Position numbers and translations under genes: made by a program
Assembly: GCA_910587355.1 (NCBI GenBank)
Contig: CAJUKF010000024.1
Location: forward strand, 1-42,780
DNA from: an uncultured Muribaculaceae bacterium
GTDB lineage: Bacteria > Bacteroidota > Bacteroidia > Bacteroidales > Muribaculaceae
DNA length: 42,780 bases
Direction: 5' to 3'
Shown: positions 37,552 through 42,780 of the stretch, piece after piece
Layout: the number at the start of each line of letters is the position of its first letter
How positions within the stretch are numbered: the stretch's first letter is position 1
Notes under the pieces: model-generated
Databases searched by the model: none
Seen by the model: the letters and a program-made list of their open reading frames with translations, nothing else
What the model was told of the DNA's origin: nothing

Positions 37552-39650
37552 TTTTTCATGCTTTCGAGGCGCAGTTCAAGCCCTATGATTTCATCGCGGA
37601 GTTTCGCCGCCGAGATGAATTCCATCTCCTTGGCGGCTTTGAGCATTTCGCCGCGCAGACGGGTGATTGTGCGCTGCAGTTCGTCGGCGTTCATGTACTG
37701 GTAAACGGGGTCAGCAGCGATGTCTACATGCGTCGAGAATTCCTCGGCATAGGGAATCTTGTTTTTGCCGCGGGCCTTGTCGCGTTTGTCGCGCGAATTG
37801 AGCTGCTTTGCCGGACGCGTTGAGTGCGACGTAGCCTCCATGTCGACTTCCTCTTTTTCGAGACCTACAATCACATTGCGCGCCTTGACAATCGCCTGGG
37901 GCGTGATGCCGTGTTTCTCGTTGTAATCGAGCTGTATGGCACGGCGTCGCTCTGTCTCGTCGATAGTCTGCTGCATCGAATCGGTGATTTTGTCGGCGTA
38001 CATAATCACTTCGCCGTTTAGGTTACGGGCCGCACGCCCCACGGTCTGTGTAAGCGAGCGGTGGCTGCGCAGGAATCCCTCTTTGTCAGCGTCAAGTATC
38101 GCCACCAGCGATACTTCAGGGAGGTCAAGGCCTTCGCGGAGCAGATTCACGCCGATAAGTACGTCATATTCGCCGGCACGGAGGCCGTCGAGTATCTTTA
38201 TTCGGTCGAGTGTCTCGACATCGCTGTGTATGTAGGCCGTCTTTATATTGAGTTTCAGGAAATACTCGTTCAGCTCCTCGGCCATTCGTTTGGTGAGGGT
38301 TGTCACCAGCACGCGTTCGTCGCGTTCTATGCGCAGCTGTATCTCTTCGAGCAAGTCGTCAATCTGGTTGGCCGACGGCTTTACTTTAATCAGAGGGTCA
38401 AGCAGCCCGGTGGGACGTATGACCTGTTCGACCACTACGCCCTCGCAGCGTTCGAGTTCATAATCAGCCGGTGTGGCACTCACGTATATCACCTGATTTG
38501 TCATGCTCTCGAATTCCTCGAATTTGAGGGGCCGGTTGTCGAGCGCCGCCGGCAGACGGAAGCCGTATTCCACGAGATTCACCTTGCGCGAGCGGTCGCC
38601 GCCGTACATGGCACGGATTTGCGGCACTGTCACGTGGCTTTCGTCGATAATCGTGAGAAAATCCTTCGGGAAATAGTCGAGCAGGCAGAAGGGCCGCTCG
38701 TTCTCCTTGCGCCCGTCGAAGTAGCGCGAGTAGTTCTCTATGCCCGAGCAATAGCCCAGTTCCTTAATCATCTCCACGTCGTAGGTCACGCGCTCGTTGA
38801 TGCGCTGGGCTTCGAGCAGACGCGCGTCCGACTCGAAGAATTTAATCTGCTGGCCGAGGTCGAGCTGAATCTGTGCTACTGCCGAGGCCTGGCGCGCCGG
38901 CGACGTGACGAACAGATTCGCCGGGTAGATGTTGAAGCTGTCGTGAGTGCCGAGATGCGCGTTGTCTTCGGGTCGCAGCGTAATCACTGATTCAACTTCA
39001 TCGCCCCAGAACACTATGCGCACCACAATTTCCTCGTAAGCCAGCCGGATGTCGACCGTGTCGCCTTTGACACGGAAATTACCGCGGTCGAAGTTTACCT
39101 CGTTGCGGCTGTAGAGGGCGTTGACGAGCTTGCGCAGGAATGCGTTGCGCGATATCTTCATGCCCTTGCGTACGGTCACCACATTCTCGTTGAAATCCTC
39201 GGGATTGCCCATGCCGTAGAGGCACGAAACCGATGAGACGACCACAACATCGCGTCGCCCCGAGAGCAGGGCCGAGGTCGTTGCCAGCCGCAGACGGTCG
39301 ATTTCGTTGTTTATCATCAAATCCTTTTCGATATATTTGTCTACCGACGGAATATACGCTTCGGGCTGATAATAGTCATAGTAGGATACGAAATACTGCA
39401 CCGCATTCTCGGGGAAAAACTGCTTGAACTCGCTGTAGAGCTGGGCCGCAAGGGTTTTGTTGTGGCTCAGAATCAGCGTGGGCTTTTTCACCTCCTTGAT
39501 TACATTCGCCATGGTGAACGTCTTGCCTGAACCCGTGACACCGAGCAGTGTCTGGGCCTCGCGTCCTTCGTTGACGCCCTCCACAAGCTGACGAATGGCC
39601 TCCGGCTGGTCGCCGGTAGGCTTGTATTGTGAGTGTAGTTCGAAATCCAT
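37548..39650 (-). CDS. uvrB: Excinuclease ABC subunit B (UvrB)
   Basis: This 700-residue DNA-repair helicase-like subunit loads onto damaged DNA with UvrA and recruits UvrC. Walker A is GVTGSGKTF near residue 38, a DEAD-type IIDESH follows near 338, and the beta-hairpin region contains YYDYYQPEAYIP near 92-103. Helicase motifs LREGLDLPEVSLVAILDADKEGF and QTVGRAARN are present. The C-terminal UVR coiled coil (LQRTITRLRGEMLKAAKEMEF) contacts UvrC. A basic linker (about 610-635) precedes it. It has a perfect promoter, and ygiQ overlaps its end. Confidence 0.97.
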   Translation of the reverse strand: MDFELHSQYKPTGDQPEAIRQLVEGVNEGREAQTLLGVTGSGKTFTMANVIKEVKKPTLILSHNKTLAAQLYSEFKQFFPENAVQYFVSYYDYYQPEAYIPSVDKYIEKDLMINNEIDRLRLATTSALLSGRRDVVVVSSVSCLYGMGNPEDFNENVVTVRKGMKISRNAFLRKLVNALYSRNEVNFDRGNFRVKGDTVDIRLAYEEIVVRIVFWGDEVESVITLRPEDNAHLGTHDSFNIYPANLFVTSPARQASAVAQIQLDLGQQIKFFESDARLLEAQRINERVTYDVEMIKELGYCSGIENYSRYFDGRKENERPFCLLDYFPKDFLTIIDESHVTVPQIRAMYGGDRSRKVNLVEYGFRLPAALDNRPLKFEEFESMTNQVIYVSATPADYELERCEGVVVEQVIRPTGLLDPLIKVKPSANQIDDLLEEIQLRIERDERVLVTTLTKRMAEELNEYFLKLNIKTAYIHSDVETLDRIKILDGLRAGEYDVLIGVNLLREGLDLPEVSLVAILDADKEGFLRSHRSLTQTVGRAARNLNGEVIMYADKITDSMQQTIDETERRRAIQLDYNEKHGITPQAIVKARNVIVGLEKEEVDMEATSHSTRPAKQLNSRDKRDKARGKNKIPYAEEFSTHVDIAADPVYQYMNADELQRTITRLRGEMLKAAKEMEFISAAKLRDEIIGLELRLESMKK

Positions 39651-39672
39651 GTAAATAATCCGTATTAACTTA

Positions 39673-39703
39673 CAAAGTTACTCATTTTCCTTTATATAAC
39701 AAA
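39673..39703 (-). promoter_or_regulatory. Promoter of uvrB
   Basis: TTTG (39700-39703), 19 nt, and TAACTTTG (39673-39680) on the minus strand match the Bacteroidota promoter exactly. It lies in a segment repeated upstream of lrgA. Confidence 0.75.
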
Positions 39704-39738
39704 GTAAGCACAAAAACGAAAAAGTTAAGAAATGTTGG
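39673..39738 (-). repeat. Imperfect direct repeat, copy at the uvrB promoter
   Basis: This segment is similar to 40936-40996. The first 19 bases agree with three substitutions, a 5-nt gap follows, and the last 20 bases (39719-39738) are identical. It contains the whole uvrB promoter. The copies bracket lrgAB. Confidence 0.88.
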
Positions 39739-39771
39739 CCCTTCCCCCTGTTGTATTTCTCCTGAAAATCA

Positions 39772-39810
39772 GTGCTTCCGGCACAGGCATTATCCCGATG
39801 CCGGAAGCAC
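39772..39810 (-). terminator. Terminator of lrgAB
   Basis: GTGCTTCCGGCA (39772-39783) pairs perfectly with TGCCGGAAGCAC (39799-39810). A weak T-rich run follows on the minus strand. It lies 22 nt after the lrgB stop. Confidence 0.7.
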
Positions 39811-39832
39811 CTTATCGTTCTTAAATTGTATT

Positions 39833-40531
39833 CTATACGGAATATCCGAGAAGTTCCAGAATCATAGGAGCAAGGAGGGCGGTGAAGAGACCGTTGAGCG
39901 TCAGGCCAATGGACGAAAATGCTCCATAACGTTCACTACGTTCCATTGCGGCAGAAGTGCCGACGGCATGAGCCGCAGTGCCGATTGACAGACCTTCTGC
40001 AATGGGCGAATGAATATGGCTCATTTTTACTATTTTAAACCCTGTCATGCCGCCAAAAATTCCGGTAGCTACGACTACTGCAGCCGTTAGTGGCGCAATA
40101 CCTCCCATGGCACTTGAAATTTCCATAGCTATGGGTGTGGTAACAGCCTTGGGTGCAAGAGATACCACTATCTCGCGAGAGGCACCGAACATATCGGCAA
40201 GAAGCACCACGCTCACTACTCCTGCCACACAGCCGGCAAGTTCGGACAGCAGAAGCGGAAGAAGCTGACGTTTTATTGTCGATAGCTGTTTGTATAGAGG
40301 GACGCCGAGTGCTACCACGGCAGGCTTTAGCCAGAAATCGATGTAATCGCCTCCTTGCTTATAGGTGTCGTAGTCAATATCAAATAGCATTAGAAAAGAA
40401 ATCATTGCGGCAATGGCAATCAGAATAGGATTTAGCAACTTGATGCCGGTGCGCCGCTGAAGTAACTGTGCTAAGAGATAGAAACCGAAAGTGAGTGCTA
40501 AGAGAAAAAATTTGTTTTGCAAAAAATCCAT
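39833..40531 (-). CDS. lrgB: LrgB/CidB-family membrane protein
   Basis: This 232-residue protein has multiple membrane helices of the LrgB family. Hallmarks are VVSLAPKAVTTPIAMEIS (about 122-139) and the C-terminal GLSIGTAAHAVGTSAAME. LrgB works with LrgA; in other bacteria the pair modulates autolysis or exports overflow metabolites such as pyruvate or glycolate. The start overlaps the lrgA stop by 1 nt (TAATG), giving coupling. Confidence 0.92.
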   Translation of the reverse strand: MDFLQNKFFLLALTFGFYLLAQLLQRRTGIKLLNPILIAIAAMISFLMLFDIDYDTYKQGGDYIDFWLKPAVVALGVPLYKQLSTIKRQLLPLLLSELAGCVAGVVSVVLLADMFGASREIVVSLAPKAVTTPIAMEISSAMGGIAPLTAAVVVATGIFGGMTGFKIVKMSHIHSPIAEGLSIGTAAHAVGTSAAMERSERYGAFSSIGLTLNGLFTALLAPMILELLGYSV

Positions 40532-40905
40532 TATTGAGCCTCCTTTGCCATTTTCTGAGCCATCTTGGACGATGCAGAGCGTGTGAACTGATGAACCCAG
40601 CCTGTGACTGCAATGATTATAACTGTGCTTATCACGGTTGCACAGACAATGGGAACTAACTGGTCGGCAACAAGTCCGAGACAGTTCATCAGACCGATAC
40701 CGGCAGGCACAAAAAAGAAGCCGAGATTATGTACAAGGAAACCTGATAGCTTTTCCACCCATTTTAGTTTTACGATACCCAGTTTGAGCGAGGCGCACAA
40801 CAGTACCATACCGATAATGCTTGAAGGGACCGGAATGCCCGTGAATCTGACCAGTAGTTCGCCTGCTGCAAGAAATGCAAGCAAAACGCCGAATTGTAAT
40901 ATCAT
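40531..40905 (-). CDS. lrgA: LrgA/CidA-family holin-like protein
   Basis: This 124-residue inner-membrane protein has four hydrophobic segments. The family signature AGELLVRFTGIPVPSSIIGMVLLC is at residues 14-37, and HNLGFFFVPAGIGLMNCL follows (about 59-76). The tail is basic/polar (SASSKMAQKMAKEAQ). The ATG at 40905 is used; the longer frame begins with TTG and adds 22 residues that do not match the family. The -7 box at 40936-40943 gives a leader of about 25 nt. lrgB follows, coupled. Confidence 0.9.
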   Translation of the reverse strand: MILQFGVLLAFLAAGELLVRFTGIPVPSSIIGMVLLCASLKLGIVKLKWVEKLSGFLVHNLGFFFVPAGIGLMNCLGLVADQLVPIVCATVISTVIIIAVTGWVHQFTRSASSKMAQKMAKEAQ

Positions 40906-40935
40906 TTTGTTTATATACCTATTGATTTTCCGCTG

Positions 40936-40996
40936 CAAAGTTATCCATTTTCCTCTATAAAATAAGCGCAAAATCGAAAAAGTTAAGAAATGTTGG
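40936..40996 (-). repeat. Imperfect direct repeat, copy at the lrgA promoter
   Basis: This is the second copy of the uvrB promoter segment (39673-39738), 61 bp with a 5-nt gap relative to the other. The 5-nt deletion removes the TTTG -33 of the uvrB copy. The -7 TAACTTTG (40936-40943) is kept and is the probable lrgA -7. Confidence 0.88.
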
Positions 40997-41118
40997 TCAC
41001 TACCGTATATTCATTTTAATTAAAACACCTTTTGAAGACGGCAACAATCATTCTCTTGCACAAGTCCTTAAGCACCTTGTCGTCCTTAAAAGACTTTAAA
41101 ATCGTTATAACTCATTTC
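40997..41118. other. Intergenic stretch with no gene
   Basis: Part of the 346-nt gap 40906-41251. Besides the repeat copy (40936-40996) and the promoter (41119-41149), I see only a 12-bp motif CACCTTTTGAAG (41026-41037) that recurs at 41172-41183, and no open frame of note. Confidence 0.6.
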
Positions 41119-41149
41119 TTTGTACCTCTGCTTTTTCTCACTACTTTTG
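41119..41149 (+). promoter_or_regulatory. Promoter of the DUF6249-sigma-anti-sigma operon
   Basis: TTTG (41119-41122), 19 nt, and TACTTTTG (41142-41149) match the Bacteroidota pattern exactly. The leader is about 95 nt. Confidence 0.72.
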
Positions 41150-41251
41150 CAAAAAATTTTCCCGTTGATGTCACCTTTTGAAGGCAGCATAAGTCTTCTA
41201 TGTGAGACGCCTCAGAAACGACATTAGTAACAATTAAAAACAATTTAAAAA

Positions 41252-41674
41252 ATGGAAGGTATCCTCGTACCGATTTTCATATGTGTAGTTCTCCCCGTTG
41301 CCATTGTGGCTATTATTTACTGGGAAAGAGTCAATAACGACAACAAGCGCACTCAGGTGCTCATCAAGGCTATCGAAGCCAACAACGACATCGATGCCGA
41401 CAAACTCGCCGAAGCACTCGCCAAACCGCGCAAGACTGCCAAAGAAATCCTCAACGGCCGTCTGCTCAAAGGTTGTATTTTCACCCTCATTGGTGTGGCC
41501 TGCGAGATTTTTGCCCTCGTCCAGTACTTCTCTCATGATGCCGATACTTCATTTTTGGATTCTATTGAAGCCTCCGGCATTATAGGGGGTGTCTCGCTCG
41601 CCATAGGCATAAGCTTTCTTATCGTTTACTTCGTCACACGCAAGCAAGTATCTTGCGCTGGCAATGAAGAATGA
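41252..41674 (+). CDS. DUF6249-like membrane protein of a sigma-factor operon
   Basis: This 140-residue protein has an N-terminal membrane segment (residues 3-22, LVPIFICVVLPVAIVAIIY), a cytoplasmic linker rich in charged residues (NDIDADKLAEALAKPRKTAKE), and two more helices (about 73-92 and 107-128). The layout is that of the DUF6249-type proteins that accompany ECF sigma factors in Bacteroidota. It overlaps the sigma gene by 4 bp (ATGA) and could affect sigma activity; this is inference. Confidence 0.72.
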   Translation: MEGILVPIFICVVLPVAIVAIIYWERVNNDNKRTQVLIKAIEANNDIDADKLAEALAKPRKTAKEILNGRLLKGCIFTLIGVACEIFALVQYFSHDADTSFLDSIEASGIIGGVSLAIGISFLIVYFVTRKQVSCAGNEE

Positions 41675-42168
41675 CCTCAGAGCAATTCATATCGCATGTT
41701 GAAGCCACTCAGAAACCGCTGCGGCGGTTTTTGGTGGCTCTCTGCTGCGGCGATACCCAGCTTGCCGACGACATTGCTCAGGAGGCCTGTATAAAAGCAT
41801 ATCTTTCCTGCAATACGCTTTCTGATTCCCGAAAATTCAGTGCCTGGATTTTCAGAATCGCATATAACTCGTTTCTCGATGAAAAGCGGTCGAAAAGAAT
41901 CACCGTCGACTACGAAGAGGCCTCAGACTTAAAGTCGGCCGACATCGCCGACGGCGCCTTCCGCTATCAGGCATTGTATGCCGCCCTCAACAATTTGCCT
42001 CCGAAAGAGCGAACCTCCGTCCTTCTCTATTATCTGCAAGGATATTCAATCAAGGAAATTGCCGAAATTCAGTCCGTTTCGGCCGATGCCGTAAAACAAC
42101 ACCTTTCCCGTGGCAGAAACCATCTGCGCGATTTACTTAACTCCGATACACGCGACTATGGAAGATAA
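41671..42168 (+). CDS. ECF-type RNA polymerase sigma factor
   Basis: This 165-residue sigma-70 ECF factor has region 2 near the N-terminus (GDTQLADDIAQEACIKAYLS, then KFSAWIFRIAYNSFLDEKR) and region 4 (IKEIAEIQSVSADAVKQHLSRGRNHLRDLL) with the helix-turn-helix. It overlaps the genes on both sides (4 bp upstream, 11 bp downstream), so all three products are translationally coupled. It differs from the ECF factor at 34290-34772, so its regulon probably differs too. Confidence 0.92.
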   Translation: MTSEQFISHVEATQKPLRRFLVALCCGDTQLADDIAQEACIKAYLSCNTLSDSRKFSAWIFRIAYNSFLDEKRSKRITVDYEEASDLKSADIADGAFRYQALYAALNNLPPKERTSVLLYYLQGYSIKEIAEIQSVSADAVKQHLSRGRNHLRDLLNSDTRDYGR

Positions 42169-42562
42169 AGACCTGCAGAAGTTATTTCAATCCTTTCAAC
42201 CCGAGCTCTCGTCTGATTCGCGGTTTATGGACACGCTGCTCGCCAACATGAAGAAAGTGGAATTCCTGAGGCGTCAGCAGGAAATTGCACGACGTCAGAA
42301 TAGAATTGCGGTGGCCGTAGCTGCAGTTATCGGTTTCGTTGCCGGTGTCGTGTTCATGCTCGTCATGCCTTATGTTTCAGCTTTTCTTTTAGCTGTCGCA
42401 GCACATATTCCGACGGTCTTTCCGAGTATTGCGAATGTCTCCGACATCCTGTCGGTTGTCACATGGTTTATGGTTGGCCTAATCACCGTTACTTTGTCAG
42501 TCTCCTCATATCGGCTCACTGTCACTCTCCAGTCTCTTAAATCCGGCCAATCATTGATTTAA
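42158..42562 (+). CDS. Small membrane protein, probable anti-sigma factor
   Basis: This 134-residue protein has a cytoplasmic N-terminus of about 45 residues (MEDKDLQKLFQSFQPELSSD..., resembling a sigma-binding helix region) followed by membrane segments (about 52-70, 71-87 and 98-122). It begins 11 bp inside the sigma gene's end, at ATG 42158; the longer frame would start in mid-sigma sequence. Position and topology support an anti-sigma role. No canonical zinc motif is seen. Confidence 0.7.
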   Translation: MEDKDLQKLFQSFQPELSSDSRFMDTLLANMKKVEFLRRQQEIARRQNRIAVAVAAVIGFVAGVVFMLVMPYVSAFLLAVAAHIPTVFPSIANVSDILSVVTWFMVGLITVTLSVSSYRLTVTLQSLKSGQSLI

Positions 42563-42780
42563 AATACCTTTAATTATTTCAATAATTTCTGTTCTGCGAA
42601 TGGAGTCTTAAGCAGGGACCTCTGATATAATAGGCATGATTTTACTCAGATTTTCGTAATTTTTCGGTTTGGAGCAGCGCAAGATATGAATTTTCAAGGG
42701 AATATGCTCTATGTTAATGAAAATATGTAACTTTCCTCTAAAACGTTATTTCATCATGAGAGGTAATATCTCCCATGAAC
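42563..42780. other. AT-rich intergenic stretch to the window end
   Basis: No coding region, promoter with both boxes, or RNA gene was recognised. An ATG near 42774 could begin the next gene, which would lie outside the window. Confidence 0.5.

Noticed and set aside
38061..38990. 309-residue plus-strand open frame within uvrB
   Set aside because: It is antisense to conserved UvrB helicase motifs; a shadow.

Overview
This window looks like a chromosome segment of a gut Bacteroidota, order Bacteroidales. Muribaculaceae-like is my best guess, and the family is inference only. The reasons are Bacteroidota-type promoters (TTTG, 19-20 nt, TAnnTTTG) in front of many genes, an RprX/RprY two-component pair, a BioG-BioC fusion, a large secreted alpha-2-macroglobulin, and GH36/GH3 enzymes with an AraC regulator. 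No rRNA, tRNA, CRISPR array, IS element, integrase or phage gene was seen. Many native starts lie downstream of an upstream TTG reading; promoter positions or family homology set the starts given here.

Layout. 1-7.9 kb (minus): a small secreted protein, a giant thioester-less alpha-2-macroglobulin and class I fumarase. 7.9-9.5 kb (plus): a hipBA-type toxin-antitoxin pair, divergent from fumarase. 9.6-12.6 kb (plus): a UPF0371 protein, then a queuosine-precursor transporter with what looks like a preQ1-I riboswitch directly before its start, then an overlapping HAD phosphatase. 12.7-17.8 kb (minus): a DUF805 membrane protein and a GH36-GH3 glycosidase operon, with a divergent AraC regulator (17.9-18.8 kb). 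18.9-20.2 kb: a lone TonB C-terminal-domain protein and a YafQ-type toxin-antitoxin pair. 20.3-27.2 kb (minus): rprX-rprY, nhaA, a FadL-like outer membrane protein and a Trp/Gly-rich secreted protein. 27.4-29.4 kb (minus): bioGC-bioD. 29.5-31.8 kb: an AT-rich two-gene ATPase module flanked by perfect 65-bp direct repeats. 31.8-33.4 kb: a flavodiiron protein and an SMR transporter. 33.5-35.5 kb (minus): an ECF sigma factor, its probable anti-sigma factor and an HdeD-like protein. 35.5-41 kb (minus): uvrB-ygiQ, then lrgAB. 41.2-42.6 kb (plus): a DUF6249-type membrane protein, a second ECF sigma factor and a probable anti-sigma factor.

The most interesting region is 29.4-31.9 kb. A translationally coupled DUF3696-like AAA ATPase and an unrecognised 253-residue partner sit between bioGC and fprA. 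The original bioG/fprA divergent promoter and the first seven fprA codons are duplicated on both sides, so both neighbours stay intact while the module appears to use a copied promoter. It has the architecture of a compact defence or toxin module that I cannot match to a named system. A similar but older arrangement occurs at lrgAB, where the uvrB promoter region is repeated upstream of lrgA. The second notable find is the preQ1-I-like pseudoknot at 11136-11164.
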